A DNA stretch of 25,703 nt from JACDAN01 sp035707105 (GTDB taxonomy: Bacteria > Actinomycetota > Thermoleophilia > Gaiellales > Gaiellaceae), in the NCBI GenBank assembly GCA_035707105.1, contig DASSUI010000071.1, positions 1-25,703 of the forward strand, written 5' to 3'. The notes beneath the pieces are model-generated. The model was not told where the DNA came from. It did no database searches and saw only the letters and a list, made by a program, of their open reading frames with translations. Below, piece after piece: positions 1-7,064 of this stretch (the stretch's first letter is position 1; each line of letters starts with the position of its first letter). A program made the position numbers and the translations under genes.

Positions 1-536
1 TGCTCGACGAGCCGCTTTCGAACCTGGACGCGGGCACGCGCGTGGAGATGAGGACGGAGCTCCGGCGCCTGCACCGCGAGGTGGGCGCGACGATGGTGCA
101 CGTCACGCACGACCAGGTCGAGGCGCTGACCCTCGGGGACCGGATCGTCGTCCTGGACGCGGGTCGGGTCCGCCAGATCGGGACGCCGGACGAGGTCTAC
201 TTACGACCTGCCGACCTCTTCGTCGCCCGTTTCCTCGGCACTCCCGCGATGAATGTCCTCAGGCGAGAGGCGGCGGCGCCGTTCGTCGACCTCCCGGAGG
301 GAAGCGTCCTGGGGATTCGACCCGAGGATCTGCGTCTGGCCGCGGGCGGGGTTCCGGCGCGGGTCGACCTCGTCGAGGTCGCCGGCAGCGATGCGTACGT
401 CTTCCTCGACCGCGACCTGGTCGCACGGGTTCCGGCGGCGGGGCGGCCGGCGGAGGGCACGGACGTTCGTCTCGCCTTCGACCGCGAGGCGGCGCACCTG
501 TTCGACGAGGCGAGCGGACGGCGGGTCGAGTGGTGA
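1..536 (+). CDS. ABC transporter ATP-binding protein, C-terminal part (MsmX/UgpC type)
   Basis: This is the 3' part of a gene that begins before the window; the reading frame starts at base 3. The visible protein opens on Walker B and the D-loop (LLDEP, then SNLD). It continues with the H-loop histidine (VTHDQ) and the LGDRIVVLDAGRVRQIG segment typical of sugar-importer ATPases, and ends in a TOBE-like domain beginning LGIRPEDL. Family knowledge: MalK/UgpC/MsmX ATPases drive uptake of sugars or polyols through a heterodimeric permease. Walker A and the signature motif lie outside the window. The stop codon overlaps the start of the following permease, so the two are translationally coupled. 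The substrate cannot be read from this fragment. Confidence 0.93.
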   Translation, partial: LDEPLSNLDAGTRVEMRTELRRLHREVGATMVHVTHDQVEALTLGDRIVVLDAGRVRQIGTPDEVYLRPADLFVARFLGTPAMNVLRREAAAPFVDLPEGSVLGIRPEDLRLAAGGVPARVDLVEVAGSDAYVFLDRDLVARVPAAGRPAEGTDVRLAFDREAAHLFDEASGRRVEW

Positions 537-1432
537 CGGAGCGGCGCCAGCTCGCGTTGATGCTCGCGCCGTACCTGTTCGGGCTCTTCGCGCTCGTCGC
601 GCTTCCCGCGCTCGTCACGTTCGGCCTCGCATTCACGGAGTACGACCTCGTCCGGCCGCCGAGCTTCGAGGGCCTCGGGAACTTCCGGCGGCTCGTGGAG
701 GACGACGTTTTCGCGACCGCGTTGAAGAACTCGCTCGTCTTCGCCGCGATCGCCGTGCCGCTCCGGCTCGCCGGGGCGCTCGGTCTCGCGCTGCTCCTCC
801 ACCGCCGCTTCACGGGTGTCGGCGCCTACCGGTCGTCCACCGTCCTCCCGACGGTGATCCCCGACGTCGCCTACGGGCTCGTCTGGCTGTGGCTTTTCAA
901 CCCGCTCTACGGGCCGATCAACCTGCTGCTCCGCTGGCACGGCGACAGCCCGACGACAACCGCGTGGGGGGTGCAGCCGCCGCAGTGGCTCACGCACCCG
1001 AACGACGCGCGTGCCGCAATCATCCTCATGAGCCTCTTCACGATCGGAGAGGGGTTCGTGATCCTGCTCGTCACGCGGCAGGGGCTCCCGTCCGAGCTCT
1101 ACGAGCTGGCGGCGCTCGAGGACGCCACGGCGTGGGGGATCTTCCGCCGGATCACGCTCCCGCTCATGGCCCCGATCCTGCTGCTGCTGCTCGCACGGGA
1201 CACGATCTTCAGCCTCCAGTGGACATTCGTGCCGGCCCTCGTCGTGACGGACGGCGGGCCGCCCCCGTACGCGACGACGTACGTTCCACTGTTCGTCTAC
1301 CGCAACGCGTTCGAGTACCTGCAGTACGGCTACGCCGCTGCGGCGACGCTCGTCATGTTCCTGCTGACGGCGCTGATCGTCTGGGTGCAGTGGCGCATCG
1401 TGCGTCGCTGGCGCCGCGGCTTCGTCGTCTAG
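530..1432 (+). CDS. ABC sugar transporter permease, MalF/UgpA-like
   Basis: A 300-aa integral membrane protein with about six hydrophobic segments. The first is near residues 8-30. It carries the cytoplasmic EAA loop at about residues 188-212 (ELAALEDATAWGIFRRITLP), which docks on the ATPase. Length and motif fit the MalF-type permeases of carbohydrate importers. Two GTG codons lie in tandem at 530 and 533. The second gives the usual 4-base GTGA overlap with the ATPase stop and is probably the true start. The partner MalG-type permease and the binding protein are not in the window and are presumably upstream. The gene ends on CTAG, which also supplies the stop of the convergent regulator gene. 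Confidence 0.92.
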   Translation: MVTERRQLALMLAPYLFGLFALVALPALVTFGLAFTEYDLVRPPSFEGLGNFRRLVEDDVFATALKNSLVFAAIAVPLRLAGALGLALLLHRRFTGVGAYRSSTVLPTVIPDVAYGLVWLWLFNPLYGPINLLLRWHGDSPTTTAWGVQPPQWLTHPNDARAAIILMSLFTIGEGFVILLVTRQGLPSELYELAALEDATAWGIFRRITLPLMAPILLLLLARDTIFSLQWTFVPALVVTDGGPPPYATTYVPLFVYRNAFEYLQYGYAAAATLVMFLLTALIVWVQWRIVRRWRRGFVV

Positions 1433-3438
1433 CGCGCCGCGGCTGCGACCCGCGTGACGCCGAGCTCGCGGGCGAGCTCCTTTGCCCGCGTCGCGACGCG
1501 CTTCCGGAGGTCCGGCTCGAGCACGACCGCCTCGCCGCGGAACGAGAGGATCTCTCCGACGAGCCACTCCTCGCCCGCCGTCGTCTCCCGCACCGCGGAT
1601 CCGTCGGCGAGCGGCGTCGCGCCCCGCTCGACCTCCCAGCGGGCGACCTCGGGCGAGAACCAGATGCGCACCGGACGGGTCCCCTCGAACTCGTTCGGGT
1701 CGAAGCCCTCGCGCGGCTCGAAGCGCTCGCGCAGCTTCTTGGCGCTGCGGATCCGGTCGAGGCGGAAGCTCCGCTCGCCGTCCCGGTCGCGGTCCCAGGT
1801 ATGGACGTACCAGAACGGAAGCCGGCGCTCGAGCCGGTAGGGCTCGACCGTCCGCGTCGTCGACTCCTTCTCGCCCTCCTTCAGGTGCTCGATCTCGACC
1901 AGCTGCCGCTTGCTGATCGCGTCGCTGAAGGTCGTGACGAGGTCGACCTCCGCCCGCGACACGTCCGGCTCCGGCGTCTGCGCCAGCTCGAACTCGCCGA
2001 AGGTCTCCTCGAGCTTCCGGCGGACGCGGTCGAGCGGGGTGTGGGCGTCCGCGGCGATCATCGGTCCGACGAACTCCAGCGCCAGGCGGATCGCGCGCGC
2101 CTCGAGCGGCGTCAGGCGGGGCGGCGCCCGGAAGGTGTCCCCGAAGAGCTCCTTGTCCACGTGGACCTGGTCGCCCCGAAGCTCCGCGTAGACGGCGTAG
2201 CAGCCGCCGCCGAAGTTGACGAGGTTCAGGAGCGACAGGTGCTCCTCGAGCGCCTCGGGCGGGATGCGGAATCGCTCGCTGAGCTCCGCGGCCTGGATGT
2301 CCGTGCTGGCCTCCTCCCCGCAGCGGTCGAGCAGGTAGGCGAGGAGCGCCTGGAGGAGTCCGAACCGCTCCGGCGCCACCGGCGAACCGGGCCGTTCGAG
2401 CGGCTCGAGAGTCTGCCGCTTCGCCTCCTTCGCGAGCTGCGGCGGCTCGGCCTCGTGGCGTTCCCGGGCCAGCTCGAGCGCCGCTTTCACCTCGCGACGC
2501 AGCTCGGGCGGCGAGACCGGGACGGCCCGGCCGTCCTGCCGGAGGATCCAGCGGACGAGCGGCTCGAGGCTCGCGTACTTCGTGACGAAGACGCCGTCCT
2601 CGATGCGGCCCGCGCGGCCGTAGACGCGCTCGACCCACCAAGCGGTGTCGCCGGCGACCTCGACCCGCGCCTCGCCGACGGGCTCGCCGATCTGCCAGTG
2701 GGCGCGGCCGCGGTGCGCCTCGACGTCGAAGTCCTCGGGGAGACGGAAGTCGCGCTCCCGCCGCGTCGCCAGGCGGATCTCGCCGCGGATCCGGGAGACG
2801 CGGAACGTGCGGACCGCGTCGCGGTCGTGATCCCGGCCGATGACGTACCAGCGGCCGGCGTCGAGGAGGAGGGCGTAGGGGTCGACCGTCCGCTCCTGCT
2901 CCGTGTCGCGCGAGATCGCGTGGTAGCCGAACTTCACCGTGCGCTGCTTCGAGATCGCGCCCTCCAGCTTCGCCAGTCGGCCCGGAGTCTCGGGCGAGTA
3001 GTCGACCTCGCGGATCTCGACCCGGTCAGCGGCGCCGCTCGGCGGCTGCTCGAAGCCGGGCCGCCCGAGCGCGAGGTTCTGGAGTGCGAGCCGGAGCGGC
3101 TCGGCGTACGCGAACCGCCCCTCGAGCAGGAAGAACGCGGTCTGGAGCGCCGCGAGCTCGTCGTCGGTGAGGAGCAGCTCGCCCAGGAAGTAGCGCTCCG
3201 AGCGGAGGGTGTAGAGCTCCTCGCCGGTGAACTCGTCCCGCTGCGAGTCGAGCGGCACGCCGAGGGCGAGGAGCTCCGCCCGATCGGAGTAGAACCGCCG
3301 CGCGAAGGCCTCGTCGGACATCTCGGAGTACCCCTCGACGTTCCCCTTCACGTCCCGCGCCGTCAACGGACGCCGTTCCGCCATCAGGAAGGCGACGAGC
3401 GAGAGCTGGCGGATCAGCTTGTCGGTGTCGTGCGACAC
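1429..3438 (-). CDS. pafBC: Double HTH-WYL transcriptional regulator, fused PafB-PafC type
   Basis: A 669-aa protein built from two similar halves, each an N-terminal helical/HTH region followed by a WYL domain. The first half has the HTH at about residues 1-70 and a WYL core in GRWYVIGRDHDRDAVRTFR. The second half has an HTH at about residues 360-430 and a WYL core in PFWYVHTWDRDRDGERSFR. Family knowledge: PafB and PafC are adjacent genes in mycobacteria and activate the LexA-independent DNA-damage response; fused versions occur in other actinobacteria. The start chosen is GTG at 3438, where the HTH begins; an AAGAAT box lies 9 bases upstream. An in-frame ATG at 3507 would add 23 low-quality residues. 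The gene is not next to pup or proteasome genes here. It is divergent from the 147-aa gene at 3612 and may regulate it (inference). Confidence 0.85.
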   Translation of the reverse strand: MSHDTDKLIRQLSLVAFLMAERRPLTARDVKGNVEGYSEMSDEAFARRFYSDRAELLALGVPLDSQRDEFTGEELYTLRSERYFLGELLLTDDELAALQTAFFLLEGRFAYAEPLRLALQNLALGRPGFEQPPSGAADRVEIREVDYSPETPGRLAKLEGAISKQRTVKFGYHAISRDTEQERTVDPYALLLDAGRWYVIGRDHDRDAVRTFRVSRIRGEIRLATRRERDFRLPEDFDVEAHRGRAHWQIGEPVGEARVEVAGDTAWWVERVYGRAGRIEDGVFVTKYASLEPLVRWILRQDGRAVPVSPPELRREVKAALELARERHEAEPPQLAKEAKRQTLEPLERPGSPVAPERFGLLQALLAYLLDRCGEEASTDIQAAELSERFRIPPEALEEHLSLLNLVNFGGGCYAVYAELRGDQVHVDKELFGDTFRAPPRLTPLEARAIRLALEFVGPMIAADAHTPLDRVRRKLEETFGEFELAQTPEPDVSRAEVDLVTTFSDAISKRQLVEIEHLKEGEKESTTRTVEPYRLERRLPFWYVHTWDRDRDGERSFRLDRIRSAKKLRERFEPREGFDPNEFEGTRPVRIWFSPEVARWEVERGATPLADGSAVRETTAGEEWLVGEILSFRGEAVVLEPDLRKRVATRAKELARELGVTRVAAAAR

Positions 3439-3447
3439 GGGCCGTCT

Positions 3448-3453
3448 ATTCTT
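3448..3453 (-). promoter_or_regulatory. Possible -10 box of the WYL regulator
   Basis: AAGAAT on the minus strand ends 9 bases before the GTG at 3438. It matches 4 of 6 positions of TATAAT, which would give a leaderless or nearly leaderless transcript. An AGGAGG further upstream is too far (about 24 bases) to serve this start. Confidence 0.35.
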
Positions 3454-3468
3454 GCCGATCGCCTCCTG

Positions 3469-3484
3469 TTGTCGTTCGAGACAA
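3469..3484. promoter_or_regulatory. Palindrome upstream of the WYL regulator, candidate operator
   Basis: TTGTCGTTCGAGACAA has perfect 5-base arms (TTGTC/GACAA) around GTTCGA. It lies 31 bases upstream of the regulator's GTG start, about -20 to -35 relative to the putative transcription start. TTGTC resembles the first half of the PafBC-associated promoter motif, but the rest of that motif is not present. Confidence 0.35.
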
Positions 3485-3498
3485 GATCCTGCCCGACT

Positions 3499-3528
3499 TT
3501 GTAACAACGGGCGAAACTTCGTTATGCT
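3499..3528 (+). promoter_or_regulatory. Putative sigma-70-type promoter of the 147-aa gene
   Basis: TTGTAA (3499-3504) and TATGCT (3523-3528) are separated by 18 bases. This predicts transcription from about 3535 and a 5' UTR of roughly 75 bases. It is one of the few genes here with a long leader and a Shine-Dalgarno-like GAGGAG (3594-3599, 12 bases before the ATG). Confidence 0.45.
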
Positions 3529-3552
3529 CCGCGCCGAGGCGCTGTGGACTCC

Positions 3553-3573
3553 CTGTTAAAGCGCGCTTAACAG
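3553..3573. promoter_or_regulatory. Inverted repeat CTGTTAA-N7-TTAACAG, candidate operator
   Basis: Two perfect 7-base arms surround the spacer AGCGCGC. The repeat lies between the putative transcription start (about 3535) and the ATG at 3612. Its AT-rich arms stand out in this GC-rich background. The position suits a roadblock operator for a dimeric regulator; the divergent WYL protein is an obvious but unproven candidate. Confidence 0.4.
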
Positions 3574-3611
3574 ACGTTTGCGGGCACTTAATCGAGGAGC
3601 TGATACCTAGT

Positions 3612-4055
3612 ATGGACGCCCAGAAACTCGTAATCCAGAGCCGCATGTATCAGTACTCACGGGCGATTTATCGCTCGATCAAGGACCTCATCGACCCGCA
3701 CGAGACGCGGGAGACGCAGCTCGAGTACCGCCGCGCGGTGCTGGCGGCGTGCGAAGACACGATGGAGCGTCTCGCCCGCGACCCGCTCTACTTCTCGAAG
3801 CCGGAGCGCGCGCTCTTCCAGGACATCCGCCGCTACTTCCCGATCCGCGCCCAGGCGCAGGTCGCCTGGGCGGTCGAGGAGGGCGTCAGCGCGGCCGTCG
3901 CGTTCATTACGGAGCAGATCGAGGCCGGCGCGTTCGACGGCGGCGTTCCGCGGTGCCGGGCGACGACGCGCAAGGGCAAGCCATGCCAGCGCACGCCGCT
4001 GCCCGACCGCGAGTACTGCCCCAGCCATCAACACCTCGCGGACGCCGCCGCCTAG
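3612..4055 (+). CDS. Hypothetical protein with C-terminal Cys/His zinc-binding-like motif
   Basis: A 147-aa protein. Residues 1-110 are mostly helical and charged, with no recognised domain. The tail has the pattern CRATTRKGKPCQRTPL followed by CPSH, giving C115, C125, C136 and H139, a C-x9-C-x10-C-x2-H cluster. Family knowledge: short 'C-x-T-x2-G-x-PC ... YC-x2-H' modules occur at the ends of many bacterial proteins and probably bind zinc; their role is unclear. There is no signal peptide or membrane segment. The gene faces the WYL regulator across a 170-base region holding a plausible promoter and two palindromes, so it may be a regulated target. It is followed by a three-hairpin element. 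No function is assigned. Confidence 0.8.
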   Translation: MDAQKLVIQSRMYQYSRAIYRSIKDLIDPHETRETQLEYRRAVLAACEDTMERLARDPLYFSKPERALFQDIRRYFPIRAQAQVAWAVEEGVSAAVAFITEQIEAGAFDGGVPRCRATTRKGKPCQRTPLPDREYCPSHQHLADAAA

Positions 4056-4056
4056 C

Positions 4057-4195
4057 ATCGCCGCGGAACGGGCTTTGCCCGTTCCGCCACAAGCCGTCTA
4101 GGGCGAGGAGCTTGCGCGACGTGCGTCGGCCGCGCGCCGGCGGAGTCGGCGCCCGGCTTCAAAGGGTCGCGGAAAGTCGTGGGACTTTCCGCGAA
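4057..4195 (+). repeat. Three-hairpin intergenic element, copy A
   Basis: 139 bases between convergent genes. Hairpin 1 has 11-bp arms at 4063-4073 and 4077-4087 (GCGGAACGGGC, loop TTT). Hairpin 2 has arms at 4129-4139 and 4147-4157 (11 bp, one mismatch). Hairpin 3 has 11-bp arms at 4168-4178 and 4183-4193 (CGCGGAAAGTC, loop GTGG). The first and last blocks are almost identical to copy B at 10943-11082, and the middle can be aligned with it. It may act as a bidirectional terminator or be a REP/BIME-like repeat. There is no clear T-run after the stems. Confidence 0.75.
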
Positions 4196-4196
4196 A

Positions 4197-4213
4197 GGGT
4201 CACGAAGTGACCC
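4197..4213. terminator. Small hairpin over the stop codon of the SPOR-like gene
   Basis: GGGTCAC-GAA-GTGACCC is a perfect 7-bp stem directly after copy A. It contains the TGA stop (4200-4202, minus strand) of the zinc-ribbon/SPOR gene. It has no counterpart in copy B, so it belongs to this locus rather than to the repeated element. Confidence 0.4.
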
Positions 4214-4871
4214 GACGGGCGTAGGCGTTCTCGTACCCAGCCTGGGCTGCTTTGGAGACCGCGTCCTGGGCCGCGCCGATCGTCGGGTAGACGCCGGCGA
4301 ACACGACGTAGTAGCCCGGGTGGAGGCTGGAGTACTCCGCCGAGTCGAGCACGCCGACCTCGCTCAGGCCGGCGCGGATCGCCTCCCGCGCCTTCCCGAC
4401 CGCCGCGGGACGGCCGGCGGAGGCGGGCAGGGAGGCCAGGACGAGCGTCCAGCCGCTCCGTCGCTGCGGCCACTCGATGAGCGCGCGTCGGCGCGGCTGC
4501 GGTCGGGGAGCCGTGGTCGTCCGCCGGGTCTGCGTCGGGACGGTCGGCTCGGGCGAGGTGGTCGCGACCGTCTGTGTCGGCACGGTCGGGAGCGGTGCGG
4601 TGTCGCCGACGACCGTCGTCCCGGCGGACGGGCTCGCGTCGCGCGTCCACCAGATCGCGCCCGCCCCTGCCACGACGGCGACGACGAGCGCGAGGAGCGA
4701 CGGCCAGACCCAGTCGCCGGGATACCAGTGGAGCCGCCGCCGCCAGCCGTTCGCGAGCGCGGGGACGACGCCGCCGCCGCGGACGCGGAGGCCGCACTCG
4801 AGGCAGTACTCCTGGAGCGGCTCGACCGTCGCGCCACAGCGCGGGCACTGCGTCTCCTCGGGCGCGTTCAC
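4200..4871 (-). CDS. Membrane-anchored zinc-ribbon protein with SPOR-like C-terminus
   Basis: A 223-aa protein. It has an N-terminal zinc ribbon (C9, C12, C23, C26), one membrane segment at about residues 56-75, and a Thr/Pro-rich linker in which PTVPTQT occurs twice (about 95-101 and 109-115). The C-terminal domain, about 139-222 (GWTLVLASLP, then YYVVFAGVYPTIGAAQDA), resembles a SPOR fold. Family knowledge: SPOR domains bind denuded peptidoglycan glycan strands at division or growth sites. The ribbon should be cytoplasmic and the SPOR-like domain outside. The GTG start overlaps the stop of the upstream zinc-ribbon gene by 4 bases (GTGA), so the two are coupled. SPOR assignment is by pattern only. 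Confidence 0.8.
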   Translation of the reverse strand: MNAPEETQCPRCGATVEPLQEYCLECGLRVRGGGVVPALANGWRRRLHWYPGDWVWPSLLALVVAVVAGAGAIWWTRDASPSAGTTVVGDTAPLPTVPTQTVATTSPEPTVPTQTRRTTTAPRPQPRRRALIEWPQRRSGWTLVLASLPASAGRPAAVGKAREAIRAGLSEVGVLDSAEYSSLHPGYYVVFAGVYPTIGAAQDAVSKAAQAGYENAYARRVTS

Positions 4872-5377
4872 GACTCGCGTCCGGCGGCCGGCACCGCGTC
4901 GAGCGGCTCACCTCCGGGCTCGGTGTCCTCCGAGACCTCCGGTGCTGCCTCAACGCTCGCGCCGCAGGTCCCGCAAAACCGTACGCCCGCCGGCAGCGGA
5001 GAGCCGCACCGGGCGCAGGCGACCACCGGGCGCGGCCCGGCGGGCCGCCCGCAGTTCTGGCAGAAGTGCGCGCCCCAAGGGATGGGCGCGCCGCACTCGC
5101 ACCGGGGGCCGCGGCGCGTCGCGGCCGAGAGGAGCGCGTCGATCTCCTCGATGCGGTCGTCGAGCGACGCCAGCGTGCGGCAGCGGTCGGTCACGAGCTC
5201 CACTCGGAACCGGTCGAGCCGGAACATCTCGTAGACGATCCCGCCGAGATCGCGCACGAGCTGCTCCCGCTCCCGGAGGAGAGCCCGTCGCTCGCGCTTC
5301 AGTGAGCCCGGCGTGGTCGCGCGGCGGGGTGCCGTCCCCGCCGGGCGGGAACGGCGGAACGGCCACAGTCCTGCCAT
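4868..5377 (-). CDS. Double zinc-ribbon protein with coiled-coil N-terminus
   Basis: A 169-aa protein with a basic start, a predicted coiled coil at about residues 26-86, and two zinc ribbons (C93, C95, C106, C109 and C121, C124, C135, C138). These resemble the DZANK/zinc-ribbon modules that often act as protein-protein adaptors. The tail (about 140-169) is acidic and probably disordered. There is no membrane segment. The gene runs straight into the membrane zinc-ribbon/SPOR-like gene with a 4-base overlap, suggesting that the two products work together. A TAGATT box lies 9 bases before the ATG. Function unknown. Confidence 0.82.
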   Translation of the reverse strand: MAGLWPFRRSRPAGTAPRRATTPGSLKRERRALLREREQLVRDLGGIVYEMFRLDRFRVELVTDRCRTLASLDDRIEEIDALLSAATRRGPRCECGAPIPWGAHFCQNCGRPAGPRPVVACARCGSPLPAGVRFCGTCGASVEAAPEVSEDTEPGGEPLDAVPAAGRES

Positions 5378-5386
5378 CTGCGGTCG

Positions 5387-5392
5387 AATCTA
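5387..5392 (-). promoter_or_regulatory. Putative -10 box (TAGATT) for the zinc-ribbon pair
   Basis: TAGATT on the minus strand is followed by 9 bases and the ATG at 5377. This predicts a leaderless or very short leader transcript. No Shine-Dalgarno-like sequence lies between. Confidence 0.45.
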
Positions 5393-5419
5393 GCGGACGC
5401 GGATGTCGGGGCTGCCCGG

Positions 5420-5590
5420 CTAGTCGGCCCGGGGCCGCGGCGCCGGACGCGAGGGCTCGGCACGGATCAGCCCGATCAGCCAGAAGGCGAAGAGGACGAG
5501 ACCCACGGCCGCGACGATGAACCCGAAGAACCCGAGGAACATGCTCAGGATGAGGCCGGCGACGACGATTGCGATGGCTGCGGCGAGCAT
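5420..5590 (-). CDS. Small two-segment membrane protein (56 aa)
   Basis: An ATG at 5588-5590 opens a 56-aa frame ending with TAG at 5420-5422. Residues 1-43 are almost wholly hydrophobic, with a short glycine/phenylalanine turn (FLGFFGF) that could separate two membrane helices. The end is polar and Arg/Pro-rich (about 43-56), probably cytoplasmic. The gene starts 34 bases after the aldehyde dehydrogenase stop on the same strand and may be cotranscribed with it. The lack of charged residues over 40 codons in GC-rich DNA supports a real protein. Family unknown; it resembles the short hydrophobic proteins common in actinobacteria. Confidence 0.65.
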   Translation of the reverse strand: MLAAAIAIVVAGLILSMFLGFFGFIVAAVGLVLFAFWLIGLIRAEPSRPAPRPRAD

Positions 5591-5624
5591 GGGTCACTCA
5601 TGCCCGTTCGCAGGCGGCTGAAAA

Positions 5625-7052
5625 CTAGAGGTCGATGACGACCAGGCGCTCGTCCGTGAGCTCCCGGACGGTGTACGCAGGCCCTTCCTTCGTGTTGCCC
5701 GACTCCTTGACGCCGCCGTAGGGCATCTGGTCGGCGCGGAAGGTGGGCGCCTCGTTGACGGTGACCCCGCCGAACTCGAGCTCCCGCGCAGCCCTCATCG
5801 CCGTGTCGAGGCTCCCGGTGAAGATCCCGCCCTGGAGCCCGTACTTCGTGCCGTTCGCGAGCTCGATCGCCTCGTCGATGGTCCCGTAGTGGTTGACGAC
5901 GACGACGGGGCCGAAAACCTCCTCGCACGAGACCTTCAGGTCCGGGCTCGCGTTCGCGATGACCGTCGGGCGAAGGAGCTCGCCTTCGAGGTCGCCGCCG
6001 GTGCGGATCTCCGCGCCGCCGCCGTGCGCCTCCTCGATCCACTCGAGGATGCGGTCTCGCGCTTCGTCGTCGATGACCGGACCGACGTCGGTGTCCTCGT
6101 CGGCCGGGTCGCCAACCGTGAGCGCCTCGACCTTCGGGACCAGCTTCGACACGAACTCGTCGTACACGCCCTCCTGGACGTAGACCCGCTGGATCGAGAT
6201 GCAGCTCTGCCCAGCGAAGGAGAACCCGTGCTGGGCGGTCGCGGAGACGGCGGCCTCGAGGTCCGCGTCGGCCTCGACGATCAGCGGCGTCGAGTTGCCG
6301 AGCTCGAGGTTGACCCGCTTCCGGGGCGATCGCTCCGCGAGCTTCCAGCCGACGCCGCTCGAGCCCGTGAACGTGATCACCTTCACGCGCTCGTCCTCGA
6401 CGAGCACGTCGCCGATCTCCGACGAGGGCCCGACGACCACGTTCAGCCAACCCGGTGGGAGGCCGGCCTCCTGCTCGAGCTCGGCCAGGAGCAGCGCCGA
6501 GAGCGGCGTCTGGCCAGCCGGCTTGAGGACGACCGCACAGCCGGCGGCAAGCGCGGGGGCGATCTTGTGTGCGACGAGGTTCAGCGGGAAGTTGAACGGG
6601 CTGATGGCGCCGACGACCCCGAGCGGGCGGCGGAGCGTGAACGCGAGCTTTCCCTCGCCGGCCTGGGAGGCGTCCATCGGAACCATGTCGCCGGCGAGCT
6701 TCCGCGCCTCCACGGCCGCGAACGTGTAGGTCGACATCGCCCGGGCGGCCTCGACCCGCGCGGCCTTCATCGGCTTGCCGGCCTCGTCCGAGATCAGGCG
6801 GGCGACCTCGTCGTGGCGTCGTCCCAGCGCGCCCGCCACGCGGACGAGGATCTCGGCCCGCTTGTGCGCCGGAAGCGGCTCCTCCATCGCGGCGGCGGCG
6901 GCGTCGACGGCCTGCTTCGCTTCCGCGGATCCGGCCTTCGCGACCCGGGCGACCACGTCGCCGGAGTACGGGGAGCGGACCTCCTGCCAGTCGCCGGTCT
7001 CGACCCAGTCGCCGCCGATGAGGAGCTTTCGCTCGGTCGCCGTCATGGCCAT
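5625..7052 (-). CDS. NAD(P)-dependent aldehyde dehydrogenase
   Basis: A 475-aa protein of normal length for the aldehyde dehydrogenase superfamily, which oxidises an aldehyde to an acid or acyl product with NAD(P)+. Visible signatures are the Rossmann motif TFTGSSGVGWKL, the general-base glutamate E250 in LELGNSTPLIV, the catalytic cysteine C284 in FAGQSCISIQRVYV, and EEVFGPVV near the C-terminus. The 34-residue spacing of E250 and C284 is canonical. The CIS context recalls the lactaldehyde, phosphonoacetaldehyde and non-phosphorylating glyceraldehyde-3-phosphate subgroups, but the substrate is undecided. ATG codons at 7052 and 7046 are both possible starts; the first fits the TAGGCT box 6 bases upstream. 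The gene is divergent from the hydrolase-cyclase gene, only 11 bases away. Confidence 0.93.
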   Translation of the reverse strand: MAMTATERKLLIGGDWVETGDWQEVRSPYSGDVVARVAKAGSAEAKQAVDAAAAAMEEPLPAHKRAEILVRVAGALGRRHDEVARLISDEAGKPMKAARVEAARAMSTYTFAAVEARKLAGDMVPMDASQAGEGKLAFTLRRPLGVVGAISPFNFPLNLVAHKIAPALAAGCAVVLKPAGQTPLSALLLAELEQEAGLPPGWLNVVVGPSSEIGDVLVEDERVKVITFTGSSGVGWKLAERSPRKRVNLELGNSTPLIVEADADLEAAVSATAQHGFSFAGQSCISIQRVYVQEGVYDEFVSKLVPKVEALTVGDPADEDTDVGPVIDDEARDRILEWIEEAHGGGAEIRTGGDLEGELLRPTVIANASPDLKVSCEEVFGPVVVVNHYGTIDEAIELANGTKYGLQGGIFTGSLDTAMRAARELEFGGVTVNEAPTFRADQMPYGGVKESGNTKEGPAYTVRELTDERLVVIDL

Positions 7053-7064
7053 AGTGGAAGCCTA
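7050..7064. promoter_or_regulatory. Interlocked divergent -10 boxes
   Basis: On the plus strand CATAGT (7050-7055) lies 8 bases before the ATG at 7064. On the minus strand TAGGCT (7064-7059) lies 6 bases before the ATG at 7052. Each box therefore overlaps the other gene's start codon. No room exists for leaders or Shine-Dalgarno sites, so both transcripts would be leaderless. Confidence 0.45.

Noticed and set aside
197..2641. Long minus-strand open frame rich in Arg and Pro
   Set aside because: It overlaps the ATPase and permease genes in antisense and the WYL gene in a wrong frame. Composition is typical of a GC-rich shadow frame.
253..3504. Very long plus-strand open frame (over 1,000 codons) across the ABC permease and the WYL regulator
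   Set aside because: It is an antisense or shifted-frame shadow: highly Arg/Ala/Pro-biased, with no recognisable domain, and it runs across two genes with clear families. High GC removes stop codons from other frames.
3439..3507. ATG 3507 as start of the WYL regulator
   Set aside because: The added residues show no similarity to the HTH family, and the extension covers the palindrome at 3469-3484. GTG 3438 matches the expected domain start.
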